DNA of 64,000 nt from Aquanectria penicillioides (Eukaryota > Ascomycota > Sordariomycetes > Hypocreales > Nectriaceae). Made by a program: the position numbers and the translations under genes. This document shows, one piece after another, positions 24,254-36,146 of this stretch. Positions within the stretch are counted from its first letter, which is position 1. Every line of letters starts with the position of its first letter. Where the stretch lies: contig PYIU01000006.1 of NCBI GenBank assembly GCA_003415625.1, positions 1,922,001 to 1,986,000 of the forward strand, written 5' to 3'. The notes beneath the pieces were generated by a model. The model saw only the letters and a program-made list of their open reading frames with translations, did no database searches and was not told the DNA's origin.

Positions 24254-25319
24254 ACAGACAGACGTCTTAGTCCTACCGCAAACTCAACCAACCTACCTAA
24301 CTCGCAAAGAGCGAGAGCCTCACCTTGCCTGCGGCCCGTCCCCTCTTACTTACCTTAGCAAGCAAAAGACACACCTTCGTTTCGTTTGTGTGTCCCCTGC
24401 TCGCCACTGCACCACCTCTGCCGCCGCCGCCAACAGCACGCACAGCACCGCACCGCACGGCGTAGCCAAACGCGCACCCAAGCAGAACGACCACCCTGCT
24501 TTTGCGTCCACAGTTGTACTTCTGACTGCCAGAATACGTACTCGGACATCCCCTCAGAACGGCTCCCCCCTTGTCTATCGCTCTGGGTCGTTGGGTGTTG
24601 CCTCAGCCTCCCGGGATCTCATCCGCCATCGTTCGTGCTAGCCGCTGCGTCAGGCCTGCAAAAAAGTCACCACCGTGACCACCACCAACTACTGACCACC
24701 CACCGTCGTCATCATCGCAGCTTTGCACCAGCCCGTCTCCCTCAAAGTGAGTGTCTGTCAATCTCCTATTCTTCGACCCCCATCGCGATTCCTTCAAGAT
24801 GGTTCCCGCCGTTGCCCTGGCATCCTTCGTTTCCATCGCCACTTGCCTGCCGCCCCTCGCCTGTCCCTGAGTCCTGAGCCCTGCTGCCCAAGTCCTACCT
24901 CCTACTCGCCTTGTTGCTCCTAGCATTCTGTCGCTGGGCTGTCACGAGCATGCTCCATCAAGCACCCCGCCCTCCAGACCCGCCTGGTGCCAGCCTCCGT
25001 GCCCACTACATGACACACCTCCTAGAGCACACACCTACCTACCTACCTGGCTTTTGGCCCCCCCTCCCCCGTCCCTCGCCCAGCTCAGTCCAGCTCGTCC
25101 AGCTCGTCGTCGCGGGCCTCTTGTCATATGGAGCTCTCCTCCGTCCATGACCCAAGGCTGGATTCAGGACGCGAATACCCAAATCCTCAAGACGCACGGC
25201 AACGGCTGCTTTTCGCCTTGCATGTACCTGGCATCGTCGCTCCGCCTTTTTAGGAAGACTGGCGAGCGAGCAAAAAAAACTCAACTCATGCTGCTTGATG
25301 CATGCAGAGGCATAGTGCA

Positions 25320-25800
25320 TCCTGCCACACACCCCTCGTCCTCTCGCGCCCTCTCACTGTCCCTCTCCCGTTAACACCTCTCCCTCGCCCTCGCCCTCGC
25401 CTTTGCCCTCGGGTCGTCCTGTCCTGGCCTGGCCCTCCTCACCTGCGTCGCCACCACCACTACAGAGTACCTCCATTTTGGACCCGTCCGGCGTCCTTTG
25501 CCTGCTACCAGCATCTTTTATACCCCGTCCCCTGCCCACTTTCTCTCGCCCACCGTTCCCTCTCCCCTCCCCTCCCTTCCCCTCCGCCCCGCCCCCCCTC
25601 CAGCCTGTCCCGTGCCACCAAAAACACCACCAATTCCCCCCTCGTTTTTCTCTTTGTTTCCCCAGATACCCTTGGCTCTCGCCCATCTTCCCACACGTCG
25701 CTGTCTGCCCTCGACTCGACTTCGACTCACTAGCTCTAGCTTGCGCTGCTCGCCAAACAACCCAGCCTGCCAGCCAACCGCCGGGTTTCACTTTTTTCTG
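25320..25800 (+). promoter_or_regulatory. Pyrimidine-rich tract upstream of gsk3
   Basis: A C/T-dominated stretch of nearly 500 bases, 340-820 bases before the gsk3 start codon. The reading as promoter or transcribed leader rests on composition and on the absence of any coding signal. Confidence 0.4.
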
Positions 25801-26141
25801 CCATCGACGCTGCAGCCCGACATTACGACTCGCTCGCTCTCGCTGCCGTGTAAATCCGTCGACCGAGACATTGCCTTGCCTGTCGTCACTCCAGCCCGCT
25901 CTTCTGCAGCCACTGTCTTGCGCTCGAGTCTAGCTCTACCTCGACGCAGCATCCCACCGAGACTCACGCCCGCGCCGTCGGCTTCGATTCAATCTAGCCC
26001 TGTCATTGGTCCAGTTTGGTTGCCCACCACGGCTTCGGCAAGAACCAGCACGTTATTTCCCCTCACCTGTTGAAAACCCAGGCGCCTTGCCTCCAGCACC
26101 ACTAACGCGCCCGCTTTGATTTGGACCACGTCGCTTCCAAC

Positions 26142-27676
26142 ATGTCGGCTCACCGGCCAAACGCGTTCAATAGCCTGAGGATGGGAGGTAAGCCGCGATC
26201 ATGAATTTCTTTACCATGAAAAACTCTGCCATCGTCGTCGGCTCATGGACACTGACAAATTGCGCAGAGGTAATCCGTGAAAAGGTTCAAGACGGCGTCA
26301 CGGGAGAAACCCGAGACTTGCAATATACGCAATGCAAAATTGTGGGAAACGGCTCCTTCGGTGTCGTTTTCCAGACCAAGCTGTCTCCCTCAGGCGAGGA
26401 TGCTGCCATTAAGCGCGTTCTTCAGGACAAGAGATTCAAGGTAGCGTCCCCTACGCCACGGTTATCCAGGAGAAGCTTTCGGTCTAACGTGTGATGTCTC
26501 TTTTCCCTCTCCTTTTAGAACCGTGAACTTCAGATCATGCGCATTGTTCGACACCCCAACATTGTTCAACTCAAGGCCTTCTACTACTCAAACGGCGAAC
26601 GCGTGAGGGATCCGCTCTTGTGATCAACCTTCCCATGCTAATTGTCTCTTAGAAAGATGAAGTTTATCTTAACCTGGTCCAGGAGTTTGTTCCCGAGACT
26701 GTCTACCGTGCTTCCCGATTCTTCAACAAGATGAAGACGACAATGCCCATCCTGGAGGTTAAGCTGTATATTTATCAGCTCTTTAGGGCTTTGGCCTACA
26801 TCCACTCTCAAGGCATCTGCCACCGAGACATTAAACCCCAAAACCTTCTCTTGGATCCCAACAGCGGCATTTTGAAGCTCTGTGATTTCGGCAGTGCAAA
26901 GATTCTGGTGGAGAATGAACCCAATGTGTCATACATCTGCTCCCGATACTACCGCGCTCCCGAGCTGATTTTCGGAGCTACCAACTACACCACCAAGATT
27001 GGTAAGGACCCAGAGCGGGTAGCCTCACCGATCTACAGGCTTAAGAGCTAACGAACAATGTGCTAGATGTGTGGTCTACCGGCTGTGTCATGGCCGAGCT
27101 GATGCTTGGTCAACCCCTCTTCCCTGGCGAGTCTGGCATTGACCAACTCGTGGAGATTATCAAGGTGCTGGGAACGCCTACCCGCGAACAGATCCGAACC
27201 ATGAACCCCAACTACATGGAGCACAAGTTCCCCCAGATTAAACCCCACCCTTTCAACAAGGTCTTCCGTAAGGCCGATGCCAATGCGATCGACCTCATTG
27301 CGCGTCTGCTTGAGTACACTCCCACCGAGAGACAATCTGCAATCGACGCCATGGTCCACCCATTCTTTGATGAGCTTCGAGATCCTAGCACCAAGCTGCC
27401 CGACTCGAGACATGGCTCTGGCCAGCTCCGAGACCTCCCCCCCTTGTTTGACTTCACCCGACACGGTAAGAAACCCCCCCCAACCTGTTTGATGAAGGAA
27501 GGAAAATCAAAGACGATGAAATCTAACACGTATGGGCCTTAGAACTCTCCATTGCACCGAACCTGAACCACAAGCTTGTGCCCCCCCACATCCGACCTAC
27601 GCTCACATCTCAAGGCCTCGACATTGATAACCTCACGCCTTTGACGAAGCAGGAGATGATGGCCAAGCTCGATTGA
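26142..27676 (+). CDS. gsk3: Glycogen synthase kinase 3 (GSK-3) family protein kinase
   Basis: Six exons: 26142-26187, 26268-26440, 26519-26602, 26653-27001, 27067-27465 and 27543-27676. They encode 394 residues, the usual fungal GSK-3 length. All kinase landmarks are present: P-loop GNGSFG (42-47), AIKR with Lys64, CHRDIKPQN with catalytic Asp160, DFGSAK (179-184), and activation-loop [14 protein letters not shown] with the autophosphorylated Tyr at 195. The Arg and Lys positions that bind primed substrates look conserved. GSK-3 is a constitutively active Ser/Thr kinase acting on primed substrates. In fungi it has been linked to development, stress response and virulence. The start ATG begins a segment ([15 protein letters not shown]) split by the first intron. 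The gene stands alone behind a 12-kb gene-poor region. Identification is very secure. Confidence 0.97.
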
Positions 27677-29274
27677 GGTTGGCCGTGTCGAGATGGGGGT
27701 TGTTGAGCATTGTACTGTCACCCCCTGAGGCTCTCCGCGGCTCTGGAAAAGATCTGCGTCCTCCACTACTAGCGCTTTGCTGCGTGTGAGTGGTTGGGAG
27801 CGTTGGCCCGGGCCAAGGCCGGGCCAGGGGATGAGTAAGGCACAAAATAATCCCGAAGCTGACGGCGTCGGACTTTGTGGAACAAGAGAAAAAGTACGGC
27901 ATGCTGGACGCAACGGGCTAAACGCGAGATGACTTGTGTGTTATGGGGAGCGATGGAGTCTTTCCCGGCCGGGATGGGAATGGGCGTTTTGTGTGCCCCC
28001 TAGGGACTCACTCCGTGGTGTGCTTTTCGAAGTTTTTGGCCGCCGCGAGAGAGGACTGAATTGATGCATATCACAGGGAATCACGTTTTTAGACCACGTT
28101 TCGATGCATGACAGATGATGGCTGGTGCTTTTCGTTGTCCGCGTCTCTTGAGAGCCCGCGTTGCTGCCATGGAAGGCCTGGAAATGACGGAGATGAGGTT
28201 TTTTGTGTTAATTTGGGCCGCGTTCTGGGATTGACATGGTTGCTTGGAGGTTCTCGAGTTATGGCATATTGGAGGCGCTGGAGATGTGGAAGGCCCATCC
28301 CGCATTGGTTCGTGGAGGATACAAGCCCGGCACCGATGCTGTTTCAGATGCCGCGATGAAGTTATCAATTGAAGTTGGCCGTGGACGGTCTTGTGTGGCA
28401 TTTTTTTTTTCTGAAGAAAAAGATTTTCGGCTTCTACTTGCGTCGAGTGGTCCAAGAAGATAAAAAGGGAATGGGTCTGGCTAATCACCTGTGTTTTGAA
28501 AGGTAAAAAGAATGACGGGGACATTAACGTACAAGGTAGTTTTTATGCATGTTCAAGAGCGGGATGACAAAAACGGTCCCACGAATTCCTATTCACCGAG
28601 GGCTTTCCTATGCTATGCACTAACGGCCATGTGAGATGATGGAGGTGGTGATGATGGTGATGATGCTGGTATGGTGGTGTAAGACAGTGATGACTGGGGG
28701 AATAAGCACGGAGTAGCAATTGCCAGTTTGACACCAACAATAACGACGTTGGCAAAAAGATACACACGAACGCCTCGGTGGACCTGGGTTCTCCCTGTGC
28801 ACCACAGCTGCAATGCCTTGAGCTTATGGCTGACTTCCTAGAGGTCGTTTGAGGGTTGTATTGAATGCACATATAGATAGCCCTTTTAAGTTCTCTACAG
28901 TTCTCTGCACGCACTTGGTTCCCTCCCCAATCTAATTTGACTCGCAGCTCTGAAGGTAAGGTGACTTTTCCCAAGGTTGTATTTACCTGTGCTGATGCTG
29001 GGTGCTGCTGGTGCAGCAAGGATCAGCATCCCCATGCACTCACTGGTCAGGCTCGCTGTGGTGGCATTTGTGCCTCAGGCACCAACCACAATTCATGTTG
29101 CTGCACTGCGAGGGGCGCGTTAGTCGATCGCTGAGAGCTCATGCATGTAGCAGGCACCTTTTCCTGAGCTTTAGCAGCATCGCAGCCTCGATCCTTACAA
29201 CCTCGACGTGTGACTGCGCAATCCATCCATTGACGCCTCCATATATCTGCACCAGGCCAACATAGGCGCTCACC
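27677..29274. other. Intergenic region between gsk3 and the CBP80 gene
   Basis: 1.6 kb containing the gsk3 3' flank and the CBP80 promoter. Only short chance reading frames occur. A GATGATGGTGATGATG-like low-complexity patch lies near 28634-28672. Nothing else is recognised. Confidence 0.55.
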
Positions 29275-31858
29275 ATGGCGGACTACGACAGGCGACAGTC
29301 GGGCGGCTACCACAACCGCAAGAGGAGATATCGAGGTGAACCCTGCCCTTGGTGACGTTGCGCGTTGCCTCGTGCGCTAACATTGGATTTCTTTTTTTTT
29401 TTTTAGACGACGACGACCACTATGATCGCCGACACCAGCGCCGACGAGTAGACTCGGCGCCCCTGCCTGTTCGAGTTCGCCGACAGCTTCTCAGTATTGC
29501 CGACTCCCCCCTGCGACGATGGAGCGAGGAAGTCCAGTTAATTGCCCAAATGGTGGCCGAGAATCACGAAGACGAGAACCTGCGAAACACCTTCCTCGAC
29601 CTGGTCTTGCAGCTACTTGTCGAGCAGCCCCTGAAGACTCCATTTGTCGCTGCTGTGGTCCTGATCATCAACACCATAAAATCCGAGCTAGTTGACGAGA
29701 TCCTGGCGCGGCTGGCGCAAGCCACCGAGGCCAAGATCGCCACCGGCGAGTGGAGGGAGGTGAAGCTCTACCTTAAGTTCTTGGCCTGCTTGCAGCCTCT
29801 ACTCGAGGGCGATGGCCTGTTCCCAGTGCTGGAGGAGCTCTTCAGCCGCGCTGCGGACCTCCAGACTGCCAGTTCTGATGATGTAACCCTCCCCTCCAAC
29901 GGTGTAAATGGGAAGCCAGATGCTAATCGATACTAGACTATCGGAACGGAGCTTGTTAAGATCATCCTCCTCACTATCCCGTATATTATGGTGTCATCCC
30001 CGGGAACCTTCCAGCAAAAGGCTGCTGATCTCATGGACAAGACCGATATCATCGCTTCTGAGCCTCATGCGCTTCAAGCCCTCGTGGACCCATACCACCC
30101 CGAAGGCAAGGAAGAGAGCCCCGGAGCATCCCTAAGCGTTTCCATGCTCCTTCAGAAGCAGCTCCAGGCCGAGGCTGTCAACAATTGGGAGTTGGCATGC
30201 TTGCCTCGACCGTGGCAGATGCCTCTTGAGGACGTGGAAGCCCAGGACAAGCTCGCAAATGCCCCCAAGCATGTGCTGCCAGCCATTGCCATCCCTGCAA
30301 CCGTGGTAGCTGGCCCTCGCCCGCTGTTCCCTGAGATCTACTTCTCCGTGTACTCGGATCAGGAAGTACCTTCAGTCCCAGGTGTCTCGAACATTGCGGC
30401 ATCGCTTATTAGAGATGGCCTCATTGACACCATCAACATTCTAGACTTTAACCGAAATGTTACTGCCCGGTATCTGATGGACTTAGATTGCTACTTTGCC
30501 GAAGGTACATTCGTCAAGCGTGCGACGCCCTTTGACGAGTTGAGAAACATCCCTCCAGGACGATCCACCTGGAAGCCCGAGGATGTCGCCGTTGACACCG
30601 TTTTCTCCCAGCTTCTTTTGCTGCCCACTCCTGAGTGCAAGCTTGTCTACTACCACTCCGTCCTGACCGAGGCTTGCAAGTTGGCTCCAGCAGCCATTGC
30701 TCCTAGCTTAGGCAGAGCTATTAGATATCTGTACCGAAACAGCCAGCGGATGGATCTTGAGCTGAGCTACCGCTTCCTGGACTGGTTCTCACACCATTTA
30801 AGCAATTTTGGCTTCACTTGGAAGTGGACTGAGTGGTCTGAGGACTGTGAACTTACCGACCTGCACCCGAGCAAGTGGTTCCTCAGGGGCGCCTTGGACA
30901 AGGAGGTTCGACTTAGTTTCGCGCAGAGAATCCAAAAGACTCTGCCTGAGCCTTACCTCCCCTTGGTTGGTCCCGAGAAAGAGAAGGACGTCCCTGACTT
31001 CAAGTTCAGCAACCCTGGTACGTGACGTCTCATTCAGGCATCCCCTAAGGATTGAATTTGCTAACTCATTGTGCAGATACCCCTTTCTCCAAGGAGGGCC
31101 AAGAGCTGGGTGCCTTGCTCCGCCGCAAAGCTGCCGACGAGGAGTTCCAGCCCATCATCGAGAGCATTCAGGCACAGGCCACAGAACAGGCTTTGGACCC
31201 CTTGGTTGCTAGCACTGATGTCTTCGTCACCGCAGTTTGCTGGGTTGGCTCCAAGTCACTGAGCCACGTCCTTGCCTGCATTGACCGTACCAAGGGTCGT
31301 CTCCTTGACGCCGGCAACTCCTCTGACGCTGCACGCACTCAGATCATCTCGGCCGTTATGTCTTACTGGCATGCCCACCCTGGCGTTGCCCTCTCTATCA
31401 TTGAGAAGCTGCTTAACTACTCCATTCTTACCCCCTTTTCCGTCGTGGATTGGGCACTTGTTGCCAGTACCCCTGCCAATGGCGCAAACGGCGGTGAGGC
31501 TCTAGCCCAGTCTCACATCTTCGAGCTTGTCTCCAACACTGTCGCCAAGGTTACTGGCCGCACACGACAACTCCTCATCTCTCCAGAGGCCGACGAGGAG
31601 ACTCGCGCAAAGGAGACCAAGAACACCAAGGACCTCTTCCGTGCCATGGACGATGCTCTGGCTGGCTGGGCCGGCAAAAGCAAGGATGAGTTGATGGAAG
31701 ACGGCGACGGGACCAGCGACCGAGAGGCTATGATTCGACGATGGGGCCAGCGCTGGTACCGCGTGTTTAAGCGCATGGGCGCCATTGAAGAGGCCTTTGC
31801 AGTGGAGGCGGCCAAGGAGAAGCCCGCTGCTACTGCAGATGGAGAAGACAAGAACTAG
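29275..31858 (+). CDS. cbc1: Nuclear cap-binding complex large subunit CBP80
   Basis: Exons 29275-29335, 29407-29882, 29937-31017 and 31077-31858, giving 799 residues. CBP80 pairs with CBP20 to bind the m7G cap of nascent transcripts in the nucleus, supporting splicing, export and the first translation rounds (yeast Sto1/Cbc1). The protein starts with an Arg/Asp-rich tail (KRRYR DDDDHYDRRHQRRR) as a basic nuclear-localisation region. Helical MIF4G-like repeats follow: the first domain starts near ADSPLRRWSEEVQLIAQMV, and the second includes FPEIYFSVYSD and FNRNVTARYLMDLDCYF. The third domain runs to the C-terminus through MIRRWGQRWYRVFKR. Introns of 71, 54 and 59 bp all have GT-AG ends. It is convergent with the RFTS gene. 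Confidence 0.93.
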
Positions 31859-32497
31859 GATTCTTCCTCCGAGATTTTGTAAAGGGGTGGGGGTGAGAGG
31901 GGCTGTAGGAGCTGTTTCTTGTAGGTGGGTGTATCAGTAGAATGGAACTGGTTTAAAAATGGACGCATTCAAATAGGAATTAAATGAATATGAACTGGTA
32001 TTTGCGCTGTACCTGTTTAGAAGATGACTACGTGGATGGCCATGGAATTTGCATCAAACGCCGGGAGAGAAACATCAACGCAGCACCTGACTGGAGCAAC
32101 ACTTTTTGACGTGCTTTACAAAAGTAGTAATGGAGTTGTTTTTGTGTACCTCTTACCAAATGGGCCATTTCATAGGGGAGAAAATATCTCAAGACGCCTT
32201 GTTCTGTTCTCATTTCTACTCGATTCATCACTGTACTTAATCTCTGTATGCCTCATGGTTCTAGATTTCCGATGGTACCTTGGAAACTTTGGGGTTCCTA
32301 CCACCACCATTCGTACCAGAGCTTCTGAGAGTCCAAACCAGCTTGCGTGCGTCAATCATTAATCATACGTCCGACCAACTCCGAGTAAATGCGCAGGGTA
32401 TCATTTTCCCGCAAGAGGAAAAGGGATAAAAATACCAACCAATAAAACACCAAAGTATGGAACTAGGGTGACGTGTTCCCGGAATAACTTTGCTCGA
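31859..32497. other. Intergenic region between convergent genes
   Basis: The 3' flanks of the CBP80 gene (+) and the RFTS gene (-). An open frame at 32024-32362 (+, 112 codons) lacks any recognisable feature and is taken as chance. Confidence 0.55.
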
Positions 32498-35016
32498 TCA
32501 GACGTACAAGTTCCGTTTGATGGGTCGCGGGTGTAGGGCGTCGTCGACCGATAGCTGCTGACTGTGCTGGGACTTTTCGCCAATACTCTTGAGCTTCTCT
32601 ATCAAGTGACTATATCAGAGAGTTAGTGTGCCGATTCTGTCTGAAACTGGGTGAGGGCGCCTCCTGAACCCGTTGACGAGAGCTCGAAAGCCGCGCCTTG
32701 CCGTCGCTGGTTGATTTGACGATTCGATAGGAGAATTGGACAAAGACATGGTTTGAACTTGAGCACTACTACTTGTAGAGCCGGGGACACTTATTGTGGA
32801 AGAAGAGGCAACGGAAGGGGGACAGGGGGGGGAGGGCAAGGAAATTGCACGAGAATGACAAAGGGGGGAAGTATGCATACTTGATCGGGAGGTGGCCGCG
32901 ACTCTCAGCCATGGCGAGGCTGACCCTCGTTGCCTGTTCCTCATGTTCCTGGAAGTGCTGTTTGATACGTTCTTGGCATTCATCAACATCGCCACCTCGA
33001 ACGACATAGTCGCAATCTGCTTCCTCGCAGATCCATGCGTCATGGGGGCCATGGGGAACTGAGGATGGAACCTTTTCAGCCTTGAGAATGATCTTAATGG
33101 GTTCTTGATCAACATGGTGAGAATCCTCTTCTTCAGAGCTTGCGGCGCCAACATCATCCGTTTCTACGATGGCACCATCCATCTGCATAGTATCATCTCC
33201 ATCTGAGAAGTAGTGGGATTTCTTCAGCTCCGTCTCTTCTGATTCCGAATCATCATCGATTTCGGAGTGCATGCGTTTCTTTGCCCCAGTAGCTAAACGG
33301 AGCCCCGACTTTTTCCCAGCTCGACGTCCACGGGGTACCTTGCCTGCTCGTGACGGAGATCCAGGAGTGCTACTTGAAATATCGTTTCGAAGAATAGCTC
33401 CGCCGATTTGGGTCGCTGGCGAAGGTTCCGGGTGCTTTTGAGCACGGGGGCGTGTGCCTCGAGGGAGCAACCGGTAGGGAAATTCTGAGGCTTTGATGGA
33501 GATGGGGCTAAATTCCGATTTGGCTGCTTCCTGTAGCCAGGAGTAGATCTCGTATGGACTATATTTTTCTTTGTCCATGACCTTTAAAAGCTCTTCGGCG
33601 TTATAGCGAAGAACCTCCTCAACTGGAACTTTGTGGCAGCCACTTCCGCCTTCCCTGTAATTGGGAAATTTGTAGAGGAAGTAGATTTTGTTAAGGGTAC
33701 TCGACACGGTGAGCCCTTGGCGAGACTTGTGGAGCAATTGATAGGCGAGCTCGAGAGCATGCAAAACAGATTCAAATGGTGTGTGGCTTTCGTCAGATAG
33801 GGGCATTGTCGTCCCAGGGGCTAGCGAGGCCGAAGCGGGGTTTGTATTAGCTGGAGCGACACGTCCACTGTTACCAGCGACCTGCTCTGTTGGAGTCTCA
33901 ACTAAAGGTTCGCTATCTTGCTGAGGAATCGAATTGGAAACTTTTGATCGTTGCTTTGGTAGAGAAGATTGAGCTTCGAGGCGAACAGGATGATGTTTGG
34001 GAGTAGCAGAAGGGGCAGAAGATCCTGCTCGAGTCCTCGTGGGGAGAGCCTGAATGCTTGGGGAAGCAACCACCTCAACGGAGGGAGATCGCGGAAGAGG
34101 TGGGTTTAGCAGGAACTCATGGGCCTTTTCGAAGAGATCCTGTAATATATTAGCGGTTTGAGAAATTACACAAGCTCGAATCCAGCATACCGTGTGCTTT
34201 GCGGTCATCCATTTGTAAAACAGAGTAGAGCTCCAATCGAACTCGTCTGGATCCTCTTGTGTGAACTGAGATATTAAAAATGGGGCGTGCTCCTTGCATC
34301 GCTCGATAACTTCAGTCAGCGTTGAACCATCGCCAATCCTGGCAGAGTACTGTCCATGTTTGTCAATGCTTGAACCAGATGATGATGATTGATTATAGAT
34401 ACCAACCTGGTGGAAGACACGAGAAAGTTCAATCATAGGATCGACACGTTTGCCCTTCTTTGATTTCTTAGGCTTTTCGGTCTTATATATATCCATAAGG
34501 CGATAGTAAAGTGTTGCAGCCTCGCACATTTTGTTGTAAATGGGCAGGTAGGTTGGCGAGGGGACAATCTCGTACCAGCCGCCTTTACCGGAAACCCAGA
34601 TCAAGGGCTGGCCGTCTTCAGCCTCACCGATTGAGTATGAGACACTCTGGCGGACTTCGATGGGCATCGAGGTCCGAACTTTCATAATGACTAGGCATGG
34701 AGGTTAGTTGATGAAAGCGAGACCATGACGGGGCAACAAGGAACAGCTCACGATGCTGCTTTTGTGAAGGATCGTCAATGATGAGGGAGCCGCGGACAAT
34801 GAAGGGACCGTTGCTGCCGACATGCAGGGCGTTCTCAAGCGTATGGCCATCCTTGTTGAAGATGGCGGCGTCCCTGAGCTCGAATATCGGCCAGTTGTTG
34901 CTATCGCTGAGCTTCGGGACGGATTTGAGGACTGACGTTTCCTGCCGCCATTGGATCCGATTCTCGTCTACCGTCTCGACGCTGGACGTGGACGCACGGC
35001 GTTTGCGCCCAGTCAT
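32498..35016 (-). CDS. RFTS (DNMT1 replication-foci) domain protein with C2H2-like zinc finger
   Basis: Exons 35016-34752, 34690-34191, 34139-32881 and 32609-32498, giving 711 residues. Residues about 40-160 match the replication-foci targeting domain of DNMT1: NNWPIFELRDAAIFNKDG, GPFIVRGSLIIDD, LIWVSGKGGWYEIVPSPTY, then helices. No methyltransferase motifs follow. The middle is disordered and carries basic (PRGRRAGKKSG) and acidic (DDDSESEETE) patches. Near the end is a finger-like C-x4-C-x18-H-x3-H (Cys626, Cys631, His650, His654). RFTS domains bind chromatin marks or ubiquitylated H3 and also occur in Raf2 of the fission yeast H3K9 methyltransferase complex. A role in heterochromatin is therefore inferred. 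The 51-bp second intron is stop-free and in phase. The last intron (271 bp) is long; an acceptor nearer to 32770 would give a different C-terminus. It is divergent from pus4. Confidence 0.75.
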
Positions 35017-36146
35017 GATGAAGAATGGCGGTCGCAGAGAATCATCGACGAGTATATAGGTGCCGGCGAGCTCGTAGGGTGACCGTGGTGCTGTGTGGGA
35101 GGCGGCGAAAGGGACGTGAGGAATGCGTGAGCGAGGCCACGAGAGTGTGGCGAGGGTCGCTGGCAGTCGTTATGAACGTGTGAGTTCGGAGTCGGATAGT
35201 TGGAGAGCCGGAGGGCGTAGGACGGATAAGCGCTGACGGTAGAATTGAGTGCAGGTTGGTGGGAGATTGAAGTCGGAGAGAGACTCGGGCAGCGTGGAGC
35301 GGATGTAGAAAGTAAAAAGGCAGTTACCAACAACGCGTTCACAACGACCGGTTGGTGGTGGTGGTGGTGGTGGTCAAGCGACCTGGAGGCGTCCAGACGC
35401 TGAGGCGCTGACGCAGGGAGCTTGGTGGGGCAACCAACACTGGCGCTGGGCCACCAGTTTCCGCCAGCATTACAGTGCGTACAGGGCGTGCAGGGTCGTG
35501 AGGGTGCCTACAGCGGAACTCTCTCAGTGGCACCCGGAGTCATGACAGGGCGTCAGCTCCACCGACGCACCCTCCCCGGCTCAGTGTCTCAGTGACCAAT
35601 AGCGCAGGCTCGATACCGGCAGGGCGTGCAAGGTTTGATGGGGGGCCGACAGGCGATAAGACGGTGCCGTTCTCGCTTTCGGTCTCCCGCATTTTTTTTT
35701 CTGCGCCCAGGGTTTTTTTTTGCACCACCTCCCACTGTGGTTCACACACAGGGGTACAACGTCTTGCACGAAAGTTCCCAGGTTCTTCTGAGTCGCAGGC
35801 GATAAAGATTTCTGTGAAGAACATAATAGCTCAAGGGGCTTACACTCGAGAGTTAATAAAAGGCCATCAATTTGTCTAATGCTATCCAGGAATAAGAGAA
35901 GACTCCATGTGAGATGGCCATACACCTGAGCTTGGTTCACTGCTCATGACAACCAAGGCCTATACGCATTGGTGCGAATCTCAACCCGCACCATGTGTGA
36001 ATACGAAACAATCTTTTTTCTGCGCGTCAGACTCCCCACTCAGTGAATGCGTCCAAGCCAGCCATTCTTCGCTCCACCTCCTCGCGTCTCCCGGCCGCTC
36101 TTACAGCCTTTTTTTTTCTGCTCCTCCACCACGAGGGATCGCTCGT
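35017..36146. other. Divergent promoter region between the RFTS gene and pus4
   Basis: 1.1 kb with no gene recognised. It contains a (TGG)7 microsatellite at 35353-35373, T-runs near 35693-35700 and 35712-35719, and a pyrimidine-rich stretch at about 36065-36130 just before the pus4 start. Confidence 0.5.
35353..35373. repeat. (TGG)7 microsatellite
   Basis: Seven perfect TGG units in the leader/promoter region of the RFTS gene. Confidence 0.85.

Larger units (their letters stand above)
22301..26141. other. Upstream region and probable long leader of the GSK-3 gene
   Basis: 3.8 kb with no accepted gene. The sequence is rich in simple repeats and, from about 24300, in pyrimidines. A 292-codon open frame (23355-24233) is built from these repeats and is rejected as a gene. 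The block at 25320-25800 is an almost continuous C/T-rich stretch, likely promoter or 5' leader of gsk3. A leader intron is possible but cannot be placed. Confidence 0.5.

Noticed and set aside
32024..32362. 112-codon open frame between the CBP80 and RFTS genes
   Set aside because: It lies in the 3' flanks of two convergent genes, has no family resemblance, and its composition matches untranslated sequence.
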